From positions 30,251 to 94,250 of the forward strand of contig DAHXOO010000001.1 of assembly GCA_027364845.1 (NCBI GenBank): a DNA stretch of 64,000 nucleotides. Direction: 5' to 3'. The position numbers were made by a program, and so were the translations under genes. This document shows, piece after piece, positions 1 through 9,099 of this stretch. Within the stretch, counting starts at the first letter, position 1; each line of letters opens with the position of its first letter. The notes beneath the pieces are model-generated. The model was given only the letters and a program-made list of their open reading frames with translations. It was not told where the DNA came from and did not search any database. The DNA is from Pseudomonadota bacterium. Its GTDB lineage: Bacteria; Pseudomonadota; Gammaproteobacteria; Acidiferrobacterales; UBA6901.

Positions 1-1183
1 TGCGGCGATGCGTGCGGTAACCGGGTACCGCACGCATCGCGATACGGCCGTTGTAGCGAATAATCAGCGGTGCGAGCAGCATGCTGAGGACCATGGTTGC
101 AAGCACGCCCTCGATGGTACGTTCCGGCAACAGTTGGGCGCGTTGTGCCTGGATCAACAGGGCAAATCCGAACTCGCCGCTTTCCGCCAGCACCAGGCCG
201 GTTCGCAGCGAAACTCCCCTTTCAAGGCCGAATACTCTGCCAAGGACAGTAATAAGCCCGATCTTGAGCGCAAGCATGGCGATCAGCCCCCCGAACACCC
301 ATGGCCACAGAGAGCGGAGAACCGTCAGGTTGAGCAGCATTCCGACGGTGATGAAGAACAACCCTAGAAGCACATCACGGAACGGCAGGATATCGCTTTC
401 AACATGATGCCGATATTCGGTCTCTCCGATCAAGATGCCGGCGACGAACGCGCCGAGCGCGAGCGATAATCCGGCGAGCCGAGTGAGCCATGCCGAAGCA
501 AGCGTAATCAGCAGCACAGTCAGCATAAAGAATTCGCGCGAACGCGCGAGCGCGGCCCGGTGAAATACCGGTCGCAGAAAGATCGGACCCACCAGTAGGA
601 TCGCCAGCAGCACCGCCGCACCCTTCAGCAGCGCCCAGGCCAACGTGATCAACGCCGATTGCGGCTGGCCGCCGGCCAGCATCGGGATCACGATCAGGAA
701 CGGAACCACAGCCAGGTCCTGGAACAAGAGTACTCCGATCGCAGCCCATCCATGGCGGGAGTGCTGTTCACCCTGCTCCACCAGCAGCTTCAGGGAAATC
801 GCTGTCGAGGACAGACTGAGCACACCGCCGATGACGATTGCCGCCGGCGCTGACACTCCCAGCATCCAGACTACCCCGCCTATGATCATGACACTTAAAA
901 GCACCTGGGCACCACCCAGGCCAAGAACCAGACGCCTCATAGCCAGCAATTGAGGCAGCGAGAACTCGAGGCCGATCGTGAACATCAGGAATACCAACCC
1001 AAACTCGGCGAGCTGGCGGATTCCCTGCAGATCTGGGATCCAGGCAAGCCCGTATGGCCCGATCAGCAACCCGGCACAGAGGTAAGCAAGCACCTGAGGA
1101 AGATGGAGGTAGCGGAACACCGCCACCAGAACCACCGCAACGCCCAGAAGGATCAGGATGTGCCCCAAGTCCAAGGAGTGCAT
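1..1183 (-). CDS. Kef-type monovalent cation:proton antiporter (CPA2), partial
   Basis: The minus strand is open from an ATG at 1183 to the left edge, giving about 394 residues of a multi-pass membrane protein with no stop. Hydrophobic helices alternate with short loops, and the stretch around GLVFLMFTIGLEFS is typical of KefB/KefC and other CPA2 exchangers. Family members swap K+ or Na+ for H+ across the inner membrane and often end in a cytoplasmic RCK/TrkA-N domain. Only the membrane domain is visible here, so the regulatory end and exact subfamily are unknown. The gene diverges from kdsD with only 44 bases between the two start codons. The family call is secure; ion specificity is not. 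Confidence 0.9.
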   Translation of the reverse strand, partial: MHSLDLGHILILLGVAVVLVAVFRYLHLPQVLAYLCAGLLIGPYGLAWIPDLQGIRQLAEFGLVFLMFTIGLEFSLPQLLAMRRLVLGLGGAQVLLSVMIIGGVVWMLGVSAPAAIVIGGVLSLSSTAISLKLLVEQGEQHSRHGWAAIGVLLFQDLAVVPFLIVIPMLAGGQPQSALITLAWALLKGAAVLLAILLVGPIFLRPVFHRAALARSREFFMLTVLLITLASAWLTRLAGLSLALGAFVAGILIGETEYRHHVESDILPFRDVLLGLFFITVGMLLNLTVLRSLWPWVFGGLIAMLALKIGLITVLGRVFGLERGVSLRTGLVLAESGEFGFALLIQAQRAQLLPERTIEGVLATMVLSMLLAPLIIRYNGRIAMRAVPGYRTHRR

Positions 1184-1215
1184 TAGGATATTGTTTTCCG
1201 TTTCGATATACTCAT

Positions 1216-1228
1216 TAAGGTTACCTTA
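1216..1228. promoter_or_regulatory. Perfect palindrome between the antiporter and kdsD
   Basis: TAAGGTTACCTTA is a perfect inverted repeat around a central T. It covers the purine-rich ribosome-binding stretch of kdsD and ends on the A of its ATG. It lies in the 44-base divergent intergenic region. It could be an operator or an RNA structure that hides the kdsD ribosome-binding site, or chance. No protein is assigned. Confidence 0.3.
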
Positions 1229-2226
1229 TGCCTCGTAACATCGCGAAATACCAGACGGAAACGTCGTCACTGACACGGCTCGGGCGGGCGGTTATCGAGC
1301 TCGAGGCAGCCGCCGTGTCTGCGTTGGCCGGTCGCATTGACGAACGCTTCGTGCAGGCGTGCCAGATCGTGATAGGGTGCAAAGGCCGCGTAGTTGTGGT
1401 CGGAATGGGCAAGTCCGGTCATATCGGAGGCAAGATTGCCGCCACCCTGGCAAGCACCGGCACACCGGCGTTCTTTGTGCATCCAGGCGAAGCAAGCCAT
1501 GGCGACCTCGGGATGATCACCCCAGTCGACGTCGTGATCGCGATCTCCAATTCAGGCGAGACGGACGAGATTCTGACGATTCTTCCCATCATCAAGCGCA
1601 TGGGCACAAAGCTCATCAGCATGACCGGCAACCAGCACTCGAGCCTCGCCCTGCAGGCGGACGTGAATTTGGATGTGGGCGTGGAGAAAGAAGCCTGCCC
1701 GCTCAACCTTGCGCCGACCGCAAGCACCACTGCCACTCTGGCCATGGGCGACGCTTTGGCAATGGCGCTGTTCCAATCGCGCGGCTTCACACCGGAGGAT
1801 TTCGCGCGATCCCATCCGGGGGGCAAACTCGGCCGGCGGCTGCTGCTCTACGTGAGCGATATCATGCACACCGGGGAGAACATGCCGCTCGTTGGCGAAC
1901 ACTCATCGCTGCGCGAGGCGCTACTGCAGATGACGAGCAAGGGTCTGGGCATGACCGGCATAGCAGACGCAGCTGGCAGGCTGATCGGTATCTACACGGA
2001 CGGGGATCTGCGGCGAACTCTAAATAAGGGCGTCGATGTTTATGGCGCGACGATCAGTGAAGTCATGACGCGTGACCCGAAGACTACGCGTCCCGACAGG
2101 CTTGCCGCGGAGACGGTGCAGCTGATGCGTTCCCTCAACATCAGCGGCCTGTTCGTCGTCGACGACGACAACCGGGTGGTCGGAGCGCTCAACATGCACG
2201 ACCTGCTCAAGGCCGGCGTGGTCTGA
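1228..2226 (+). CDS. kdsD: D-arabinose 5-phosphate isomerase
   Basis: Interconverts ribulose 5-phosphate and arabinose 5-phosphate in the cytoplasm, the first committed step toward Kdo for the LPS inner core. The 332-residue protein has an N-terminal SIS sugar-isomerase domain (about 45-180, with GMGKSGH around Lys62 and the AISNSGETDE phosphosugar loop) followed by two CBS domains (about 205-330). This is the standard KpsF/GutQ/KdsD architecture and length. It is followed directly by kdsC and the lpt genes, the usual Kdo/LPS-export order, which favours KdsD over the paralogues GutQ or KpsF. Its stop overlaps the kdsC start. Confidence 0.96.
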   Translation: MPRNIAKYQTETSSLTRLGRAVIELEAAAVSALAGRIDERFVQACQIVIGCKGRVVVVGMGKSGHIGGKIAATLASTGTPAFFVHPGEASHGDLGMITPVDVVIAISNSGETDEILTILPIIKRMGTKLISMTGNQHSSLALQADVNLDVGVEKEACPLNLAPTASTTATLAMGDALAMALFQSRGFTPEDFARSHPGGKLGRRLLLYVSDIMHTGENMPLVGEHSSLREALLQMTSKGLGMTGIADAAGRLIGIYTDGDLRRTLNKGVDVYGATISEVMTRDPKTTRPDRLAAETVQLMRSLNISGLFVVDDDNRVVGALNMHDLLKAGVV

Positions 2227-2780
2227 TGGACGGCGGCTGCACACTGCCATTTGACGTGACGCGCACCACCCTTGATCGCGCAGTCGGGATCAAGCTGGTC
2301 CTGTTCGACGTGGACGGTGTCCTGACCGATGGCCGTCTTTTTGTGGACAACACCGGCGAGGAGTATAAGGCATTCAATTCACGCGACGGCCACGGGATAA
2401 AGATGCTGCAGCGCAATGGCGTGGAAGTCGGAGTCATTACCGGACGCACGTCGCGCATCGTTGAACACCGCACCGCCGAGCTAGGCATCAGACATGTCTG
2501 CCAGGGGTGCGTGGACAAGGTGGCGGCCTACGAAAAGCTCATCTCCCAACTTGGCCTTGAGGCCGCGCAGGTGGCGTTCACCGGCGACGACGTGGTAGAT
2601 CTGCCCGTCATGCTACGTGCCGGCTTTGCCATTGCGGTGCAGGATGCTCACTCCCTCGTCAAGAAATATGCACATTGGGTGACGCCGAGCGCCGGCGGCC
2701 GTGGTGCCGCCCGCGAACTGTGCGAGTTAATCATGACAGCGCAAGGCAGCTATGCCGCTGAAATGCAGCGTTACCTCTGA
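2226..2780 (+). CDS. kdsC: 3-deoxy-D-manno-octulosonate 8-phosphate phosphatase
   Basis: Removes phosphate from Kdo-8-phosphate to give Kdo. It is a small HAD-superfamily phosphatase of 184 residues with no cap domain. Motif I is DVDGVLTDG (Asp28 as nucleophile, Asp30 as acid/base), followed by VITGRTS (motif II) and GDDVVDLPVM (motif IV), all typical of the tetrameric KdsC family. The ATG overlaps the kdsD stop as TGATG, so the two are translationally coupled. The C-terminus lies 36 bases before lptC. Confidence 0.96.
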   Translation: MDGGCTLPFDVTRTTLDRAVGIKLVLFDVDGVLTDGRLFVDNTGEEYKAFNSRDGHGIKMLQRNGVEVGVITGRTSRIVEHRTAELGIRHVCQGCVDKVAAYEKLISQLGLEAAQVAFTGDDVVDLPVMLRAGFAIAVQDAHSLVKKYAHWVTPSAGGRGAARELCELIMTAQGSYAAEMQRYL

Positions 2781-2816
2781 GCCGGAAACAACCCGTCACC
2801 TCGCCGGCGCGCGCCG

Positions 2817-3257
2817 GTGGAGCGCATGAACTGGAGTCTCAACAAACTCATGATCGCGGTGATCCTTCTGGCGCTGCTGATCCTGACGGTATGGCTGCCA
2901 AACGCACTCGTTACCCCTGTCATTTCCCTGAAACACACCCAACAGCGCGAGCCGGACTACATCATTCGCAATTTCACCGTAACCGCGATGAGCAAGCTGG
3001 GGCGACCGAAGTACGTATTGACCGCCCGCACGCTGGTGCACTACCCCGACGACAAATCCGCCACTTTGACGCAGCCGCGTCTAGTTCAGTACACGCCTGG
3101 CGCGCCTGCTGTCTACACTTCGGCCGATCACGGCCGTGTTTATAATAACGGCAAGGAATTGCTCATGGCTGGAAACGTCAAAGTGGTGCGTGGACACGAC
3201 AAAAGTGCCCCTGCGGGCGAAATAAGAACGCATCAGCTGCGGATTGTGCTCGACTGA
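2817..3257 (+). CDS. lptC: LPS export system protein LptC
   Basis: LptC sits in the inner membrane as part of the LptB2FGC extractor and passes LPS to the periplasmic LptA bridge. The protein has a single N-terminal membrane helix (about residues 10-28) followed by a periplasmic beta-rich domain; YVLTARTLVHYPDDKSATLTQP is cut here to its core YVLTARTLVHYPDD, typical of the family. The start could be GTG 2817 or ATG 2826; the latter removes three residues and keeps the helix. The stop overlaps lptA. The genes for LptF and LptG are not in this window. Confidence 0.92.
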   Translation: MERMNWSLNKLMIAVILLALLILTVWLPNALVTPVISLKHTQQREPDYIIRNFTVTAMSKLGRPKYVLTARTLVHYPDDKSATLTQPRLVQYTPGAPAVYTSADHGRVYNNGKELLMAGNVKVVRGHDKSAPAGEIRTHQLRIVLD

Positions 3258-3895
3258 TGCGCATTCCATCACTCACTGCGTTCAGCCTTGTCCTGCTCGG
3301 TTCCACTCTGTGCGTCGGCGGGGCCTGGGCGGCAGGCACTGGCGGACATCCGGGGCCCCAGGGCACAGGGCCCACAGCGGTTTCAACGCCGGTCACCACG
3401 CCGCGCCGCTCCACCGGAGCACGCACGAACGGAATCGCCGCTGAACGCAAACTTCCGATCCAGATCAGTGCCGACCGCATCGAAATAGACCAGAAGACCG
3501 GCATGGCGTATTACCGGGGACATGTGACGTTCGTGCAAGGAGGACTGCGCATCACTGCGGCCAAGGCCGAAGCGAACATGCACAACAATGTCATTCGGAC
3601 GGTTTTCGCCCAGGGCAATCCGATCACCTTTTTGCAGCGAGTACCGGCCCCGGGCCAGGACATCTACGGTACCGCGTTACGCCTCAAGTATTACGCCTCC
3701 GAGCAGCGTCTGGACCTGTATGATAACGTCCACTTCCGACAGGGCAGCGATTCATTGCACAGCGCCAGACTGCATTACAACATTGCGACGGGCACTATGA
3801 CTGCGGTGGCGGGCTCCGCCCAGGAGCAGGTTCACGTTGTCATCCAACCGCAGGGAACTTCAACCGGCCCGGTCCGGTCCGGCGAGAGGCGTTGA
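3257..3895 (+). CDS. lptA: LPS export protein LptA (OstA family)
   Basis: Periplasmic beta-jellyroll protein whose oligomers bridge LptC to LptD and carry LPS across the periplasm. A cleavable signal peptide covers about residues 1-25, ending in GGAWAAG. A low-complexity Gly/Thr/Arg linker (26-65) precedes the OstA domain, which includes [19 protein letters not shown]. At 212 residues it is slightly longer than the E. coli protein because of the linker. The ATG overlaps the lptC stop, and lptB follows after a single base. Confidence 0.94.
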   Translation: MRIPSLTAFSLVLLGSTLCVGGAWAAGTGGHPGPQGTGPTAVSTPVTTPRRSTGARTNGIAAERKLPIQISADRIEIDQKTGMAYYRGHVTFVQGGLRITAAKAEANMHNNVIRTVFAQGNPITFLQRVPAPGQDIYGTALRLKYYASEQRLDLYDNVHFRQGSDSLHSARLHYNIATGTMTAVAGSAQEQVHVVIQPQGTSTGPVRSGERR

Positions 3896-3896
3896 T

Positions 3897-4622
3897 TTGA
3901 CCATTCTTTCCGCAACAGGCCTGAGCAAACGCTACAAGGCACGCCAGGTCGTCCAGGAAGTGTCGCTGGAGATCCGCAGCGGTGAAGTCGTGGGCCTACT
4001 CGGTCCGAACGGCGCCGGCAAAACGACCTGCTTCTACATGATAGTGGGCCTCATTCCCATTGACCGCGGCAGGATTCACCTCGACGGCCAGGATATCGGC
4101 CGCTTGCCGATGCACAAGCGTGCGCGCCTCGGAGTTGGTTACCTACCCCAGGAACCTTCCGTTTTCCGCAAACTTTCAGTGCAGGACAACATCCTGGCGA
4201 TACTCGAAACGGTTCCCAGCCTGACGCCTGGCGAGCGCGCCCACCGCCTCGAAGAACTGCTGCAGGAGCTGCATATCACGGAACGTCGTGCCACTCTCGG
4301 AGTAAGCCTGTCCGGCGGCGAGAGGCGGCGCGTGGAGATCGCGCGCGCACTGGCCACGCGACCCCAGTTCATTCTGCTGGATGAACCATTCGCGGGTGTC
4401 GATCCCATCTCGGTACTCGATATCCAGCAACTCATAATGCATCTGCGAGAACTGGGGATAGGGGTGTTGATCACCGACCATAACGTGCGCGAAACTTTGA
4501 AGATCTGCGATCGCGCCTATATTCTCAGCGAAGGCCGGGTGCTTGCCGCGGGCATGCCAGCGGAAATCCTGTATAATGAGGAGGTCAAGAAGGTTTATCT
4601 CGGCGAAGATTTCCGTCTGTAA
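3897..4622 (+). CDS. lptB: LPS export ABC transporter ATP-binding protein
   Basis: Cytoplasmic ATPase that drives LPS extraction with LptFGC. Walker A is GPNGAGKTT, the signature is LSGGERRR, and Walker B is [13 protein letters not shown] with the catalytic Glu. The frame is open further upstream into lptA, but a TTG at 3897 lies one base after the lptA stop, has GAGAGG upstream and gives 241 residues, the length of E. coli LptB. I therefore prefer this unusual TTG start. The C-terminus [14 protein letters not shown] is strongly conserved in LptB. Confidence 0.95.
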   Translation: MTILSATGLSKRYKARQVVQEVSLEIRSGEVVGLLGPNGAGKTTCFYMIVGLIPIDRGRIHLDGQDIGRLPMHKRARLGVGYLPQEPSVFRKLSVQDNILAILETVPSLTPGERAHRLEELLQELHITERRATLGVSLSGGERRRVEIARALATRPQFILLDEPFAGVDPISVLDIQQLIMHLRELGIGVLITDHNVRETLKICDRAYILSEGRVLAAGMPAEILYNEEVKKVYLGEDFRL

Positions 4623-4902
4623 CGTCGCCGGGCGAACGATGCAGTCTCCCGGCCCCACAGACCGCGACCCACGATCACGGACAGAGAGACAAGCAGGCGA
4701 ACCTATCGCCGCCCTATGCGCCCGGACATGGCAACATGTCAACGATGGGCACTCCCGGACGGCTACTGATCGCCACCAGCCGGCGGCGACATTCAACAAT
4801 TGGGATAAAAATGGACTAGACTTTGGGCAATGGAAAACAAAATATCATTTTTCGCAGCGTAGCCAGCGCGGTGCGGACACCAAGAACGACATCGTTTCAC
4901 CA

Positions 4903-6477
4903 ATGAAGCAGTCATTGGACCTCAAGCTCGGTCAGCATCTGACCATCACGCCCCAGCTGCAGCAGGCGATACGACTGCTGCAGCTGTCGTCGTTGGAGTT
5001 GCAACAGGAAATCCAAGAGGCGATCGAGAACAATCCATTACTGGAAGAGATCGATGAGGAAACAAGTACCGGCAAGGGCGAGAACGAGGGCGACGACCCT
5101 CTGGCCGAGCAGGGGAAAAAGGACGAACCTGAAGCAGGCGGTGAAGACACCGGGGAACTGGGTCCGAGTGACGAACTCGCGGCCGATGCCAGTTCGGACC
5201 ACGATAGCGGTCCAGACCAAGATACCGACGCAACCCCAGACGACTACGTCGCAGACGCATGGGAAGACACCTTTGAGGCACCTGTAAGCGGAGCCGACCG
5301 ATCAGCCACCGACGATGGTCTTCCGGACATAGACGCCCGCAACAGCATCCCTCTCACCCTCAGGGATCATCTGTTGTGGCAAATGCAGATGACGCCTTTC
5401 ACGGAGATCGACCGCCAGATAGCGATGACCCTGATCGACGCCATCAGCGAAGATGGCTATCTGACCGTCGGCCTGGAGGAAATCCGTCAGGCCCTGAGCG
5501 CCGACCCCCGGCGCGGACCGGCTGACCAGCAGGGCGATGTCGACACCGTAGAGCTGGACGAAATCGAAGCGGTCCTGCATCAGATCCAGAACTTTGATCC
5601 CATCGGCGTGGGGGCGCGCAACCTGAGCGAATGTCTGCTGTTGCAGCTGCATAGCATGAGTCCCGACACGCCCTTCCTGGACACCGCACACGAACTGGCG
5701 CAGCCTGAAAACCTCGATCTGCTGGCGTCACGCGATTTCAAGCAGTTGCGTCGTTCAATGAAACTGCGGCCGGACGAGCTGCAAGCGGCCATAGCGCTCA
5801 TCCAGCAGCTCAATCCACGGCCAGGCGGAAGTGTCCAGACTTCGCACGCCAGCTACGTCGTCCCCGACATAATCGTGAAAAAAATGCGCGGGGTGTGGCG
5901 GGCCGAACTCAATAGCAGCACCACGCCGCGGCTGCGCATCAATGCGCACTACGAAAAGATGATACACCGCGGAAGCGCAAGCGCGGACAACAAATACCTA
6001 CAGGAACGCCTGCAGGAAGCGCGTTGGTTCATCAAGAGCCTGACCAGCCGCAACGACACGCTGCTCAAGGTGGCAAGAGCCATCGTCGACCGCCAGCGTG
6101 CATTCTTCGACCACGGGCCCGAGGCCATGAAGCCGCTTGTGCTGCACGATATTGCCGAGGTGGTCGAGATGCACGAATCGACGATCTCGCGGGTAACCAC
6201 GCAAAAATACATGCTGACGCCACGTGGCATTTATGAACTTAAATATTTCTTTTCAAGCCACGTGAATACTGCCGATGGCGGCACCTGTTCGGCGACCGCG
6301 ATCCGCAGTCTGATCAAGAAGCTGGTGGAATCGGAAACTACGTCTAGGCCGATCAGCGACAGCAAGATTGCCGAGATCCTGGAGGAACAAGGGATTCATG
6401 TAGCACGCCGTACCGTCGCGAAATACCGGGAATCCCTTAATATTCCTCCATCCAGCCAGAGAAAATCGCTGGTTTAA
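4903..6477 (+). CDS. rpoN: RNA polymerase sigma-54 factor
   Basis: Sigma-54 directs RNA polymerase to -24/-12 promoters and needs AAA+ activators. The ATG at 4903 begins MKQSLDLKLGQHLTITPQLQ, the Gln/Leu-rich region I typical of RpoN. The C-terminus carries the RpoN box ARRTVAKYRE in the -24-binding domain. At 524 residues it is longer than the roughly 480 usual for the family, mainly because of an acidic region II (about residues 48-130) rich in Asp, Glu, Gly and Ser. The frame remains open upstream into lptB, but that extension is not RpoN-like. The 280 bases before the gene hold no other gene; they include an inverted repeat at 4725-4740 (GACATG and CATGTC around GCAA). Confidence 0.96.
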   Translation: MKQSLDLKLGQHLTITPQLQQAIRLLQLSSLELQQEIQEAIENNPLLEEIDEETSTGKGENEGDDPLAEQGKKDEPEAGGEDTGELGPSDELAADASSDHDSGPDQDTDATPDDYVADAWEDTFEAPVSGADRSATDDGLPDIDARNSIPLTLRDHLLWQMQMTPFTEIDRQIAMTLIDAISEDGYLTVGLEEIRQALSADPRRGPADQQGDVDTVELDEIEAVLHQIQNFDPIGVGARNLSECLLLQLHSMSPDTPFLDTAHELAQPENLDLLASRDFKQLRRSMKLRPDELQAAIALIQQLNPRPGGSVQTSHASYVVPDIIVKKMRGVWRAELNSSTTPRLRINAHYEKMIHRGSASADNKYLQERLQEARWFIKSLTSRNDTLLKVARAIVDRQRAFFDHGPEAMKPLVLHDIAEVVEMHESTISRVTTQKYMLTPRGIYELKYFFSSHVNTADGGTCSATAIRSLIKKLVESETTSRPISDSKIAEILEEQGIHVARRTVAKYRESLNIPPSSQRKSLV

Positions 6478-6499
6478 TTGTTTCATACGGAGAGCAGCT

Positions 6500-6832
6500 A
6501 TGCAGATCACCGTCACCGGACAACAGGTAGAAGTTACCGAGCCCCTGCGCAACTATGTTTCGGAGAAAATTGGGCGGATTCAGAAGCACTTTGATCACAT
6601 GACAACCACCAACGTGGTGCTGCACTTTGAGAAGCGCAAGAATCGCCATATGGTCGAGGCAACGATCAACGTCAAGGGAACCAAGCTGCACGCGGATTCC
6701 GAGCACAACGACATGTATGCCGCCATCGACAATCTGGCCGACAAACTGGACCGGCAGGTGTTAAAGCACAAGGAAAAACTGACGGACCATCACCGTAATG
6801 GTGGAGCGCTCAAGGATCAGAAGGCGGATTAG
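6500..6832 (+). CDS. hpf: Ribosome hibernation promoting factor, short form
   Basis: Binds the 30S decoding region of idle ribosomes and promotes their dimerisation and protection. The 110-residue protein has the S30AE/HPF fold (MQITVTGQQVEVTEPLRNYV, then HFEKRKNRHMVEATI) and no long C-terminal dimerisation domain, so it is the short gammaproteobacterial type. GGAGAG lies just before the ATG. It follows rpoN by 22 bases, the classic rpoN-hpf pair. The C-terminal tail NGGALKDQKAD is not conserved. Confidence 0.95.
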   Translation: MQITVTGQQVEVTEPLRNYVSEKIGRIQKHFDHMTTTNVVLHFEKRKNRHMVEATINVKGTKLHADSEHNDMYAAIDNLADKLDRQVLKHKEKLTDHHRNGGALKDQKAD

Positions 6833-8099
6833 CGCTGAAGCCTGCGAGTTACCGGAAGAAAGCACCAGCGGCGGCGCTTCGCCGGTGTGTACGCGATGCA
6901 CCCGGCGCCGAGGCATCGGAATCCCGGCGCGACCGCCCGTCCATACCGACTTTACGACACTTCATGCATCCGGCCTGGTAGTATCGGACCTGACACCGCA
7001 CGCAGCTGCCACCAAAACGGCCTTGGTCAACAGACACTCCTCAGGCGCCATAATGGCGACCGGAAACCCGGCAAAATATCGTAATTGCCGCCCCATTGTG
7101 CTAGGGTCAACGTATTCAGGCGAGCGTAAGCCGGTTACCGGCTGCATCGCACTGCGGTTGCCTCAGCGACTTGTCTGGAAAAACCTCTTGCCGACTACCT
7201 GGTTCCGACCTGCGCGGCGGTGGCGTTTCAGAGACAACTGGCAGTGGCGATCTTGCGGACTGTTTGAGCATCTGATATTTACCCATGCACACGCAGCGCC
7301 TGCCTGCTTCGGCAGCATAGCGCGGTCGCCTCAGGCGGCTTATAATCGGGCTGAATAATCATACAGTTCTTATGCAACCCCTCCAAGCCTTCCGGTTTGA
7401 ATTGAGGCCCACTGGTGGGCAGCAGGAGATGTGTTGCATCACTCGGTTCTGGCGCTTGGTCGACAAGCCAGTGCTACTGCACCCGGAACGCGGCGGGAAC
7501 CGCCTAAAACAGTGGTGCGGGCCAGAATTGCACCAGCTGCGCAGTACCTGGTGCTACATCCCACAGACACCGTGGATTGGCAGAACACCTGCCCACCATT
7601 GGCCACAGGTGCCAATGGGCTGCAAACAGGCCAGCCAGAACTTCTCTGAACAACACACTGAACTGTCTTGCCCCAGCAAGCCAGTTCCCGGCCCGGGTTG
7701 GCGTGGGCTCGGCCACCATCTCCACTCCGGGCTCCCCGAGGACGGAAGACATTCCAGCATGGTGCCGCCTCCGAGTTCTGGGTCAGCCAGCTCGGCCTGC
7801 GTGCAGGTTGCCAAAGACAACCTCACAAAGGAAGCCCTTTCCTACCGGATGCAATGGCTGCGAGACAAGCCGGGGGAACCCAGGACCACTGCATCTGCGC
7901 CGGCAACCGCGGCCAAGCATCACTGCTGTCAGGGACAGTATCGTCATGCCGCCGATAACAGCAGTTCGACAAAACAGCCCATGGCCTCAGTGATAAGGCG
8001 CCAGGGTCCTGGGACGCCCATCCACGAAAGATGCCCCAGCCATAATGGCCAGTCATCGGGCATTGGCCACGCCGGCAGGCAGTCCAATCGATCGCGCGC
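6833..8099. other. 1.27 kb gap between hpf and hprK, no convincing gene
   Basis: No reading frame on either strand resembles a protein family. The longest (7372-8103, plus) has the composition of random translation, rich in Pro, Ser, Gln, His, Cys and Trp. The second part, about 7380-8100, is CpG-poor compared with its neighbours: I count about 44 CpG in 720 bases, only one in 7561-7680, against about 11 in the single 60-base line 9241-9300 of rapZ. Short perfect hairpins occur, for example GCCCAC-TG-GTGGGC near 7408 and CCATTGGC paired with GCCAATGG near 7600. In related genomes ptsN often lies in this position; it is not here. Confidence 0.6.
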
Positions 8100-9050
8100 A
8101 TGACGACGATTCTCACAGCCAATGGCCTGTTTGAGGCCCAACACGAATCCCTGAAACTCAAATGGCTTGCAGGCCATTCCGGCCGGGACCGGTTGCTGGA
8201 ACCTGCCACGGCGAAGTTCCCGGGTATGGCGCTGGTGGGCCACCTGAACTTCGTGCACCCTAACCGCGTGCAGGTTCTAGGGAATGCCGAGACCGCGTAT
8301 CTGCGCAAGCTCTCGGTCGCGAAACGCCGCCAGGCGGTCCATGACCTGTTCAACTGCCCAACTACTGCCGTGGTGGTGGTGGCTAACGACGAAAAGGTGA
8401 CTACCGACCTGCGTTCGGCGTCGGAATCGATGAAACTGCCACTGTTTTCCTCGCCACTCCCCAGTCCAAAGCTGATCGACCACCTGCAACATTATCTTGC
8501 GGGCGCACTGGCTGCACATAGCACCTTGCACGGCGTATACCTGGAGGTAATGGGTGTGGGGGTACTGCTAACCGGCGAAAGCGGCATGGGTAAAAGCGAA
8601 CTGGCGCTGGAGTTGCTGAGCCGCAATCACCGCCTCATTGCCGACGATGCCGTGGAGTTTTACCGAACTGGCCCTGACGTGCTGCTCGGGCGCAGCCCGA
8701 GCATCCTGCGGGACTTTCTCGAAGTGCGCGGCTTGGGGATACTTAACGTACGGGCCATGTTCGGCGAGACCGCCGTGCGCTCGGAGAAAACCCTGCGGCT
8801 AATCGTGCGCCTGGAACAGCTGAAGCGCAGGCGGCTGGGCAGCATTGACCGTCTGCAGGCGGAACAAAAGACCCGGCGTATCCTTGACGTAGATATTCCC
8901 GAGGTGGTGCTTTATGTGGCACCCGGCAGAAACCTTGCGGTACTGGTCGAGGTCGCAACTCGAAGTCACATCCTCCGCATGCGTGGAGTGAATCCGCTGG
9001 AGGACATCGTAAGGCGGCAGGAGGCTGCGATGCACGGCGCACAGAAATGA
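8100..9050 (+). CDS. hprK: HPr(Ser) kinase/phosphorylase
   Basis: Phosphorylates HPr on Ser46 with ATP or PPi and removes that phosphate by phosphorolysis, linking metabolic state to PTS output. The 316-residue protein has the variable N-terminal domain (1-130), the catalytic His144 in STLHGVYLEV, Walker A GESGMGKS at 159-166, LIADD after it, and the family signature LEVRGLGILNVRAMFG at about 207-222. All catalytic elements look intact. Its target Ser46 is present in the HPr encoded downstream. It is followed 49 bases later by rapZ. Confidence 0.96.
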   Translation: MTTILTANGLFEAQHESLKLKWLAGHSGRDRLLEPATAKFPGMALVGHLNFVHPNRVQVLGNAETAYLRKLSVAKRRQAVHDLFNCPTTAVVVVANDEKVTTDLRSASESMKLPLFSSPLPSPKLIDHLQHYLAGALAAHSTLHGVYLEVMGVGVLLTGESGMGKSELALELLSRNHRLIADDAVEFYRTGPDVLLGRSPSILRDFLEVRGLGILNVRAMFGETAVRSEKTLRLIVRLEQLKRRRLGSIDRLQAEQKTRRILDVDIPEVVLYVAPGRNLAVLVEVATRSHILRMRGVNPLEDIVRRQEAAMHGAQK

Positions 9051-9099
9051 TGGCATACCAGATCCGCGTCAGACCTATGGCGCCCAGGGTGCGCGCGCC

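Noticed and set aside
4543-4902. 120-codon N-terminal extension of RpoN overlapping lptB
   Set aside because: The extension does not resemble region I of sigma-54, and MKQSLDLKLG at 4903 is the conserved start.
7372-8103. 243-codon open frame on the plus strand before hprK
   Set aside because: Composition is like random translation, there is no ribosome-binding site, no family similarity and it runs into the hprK start.
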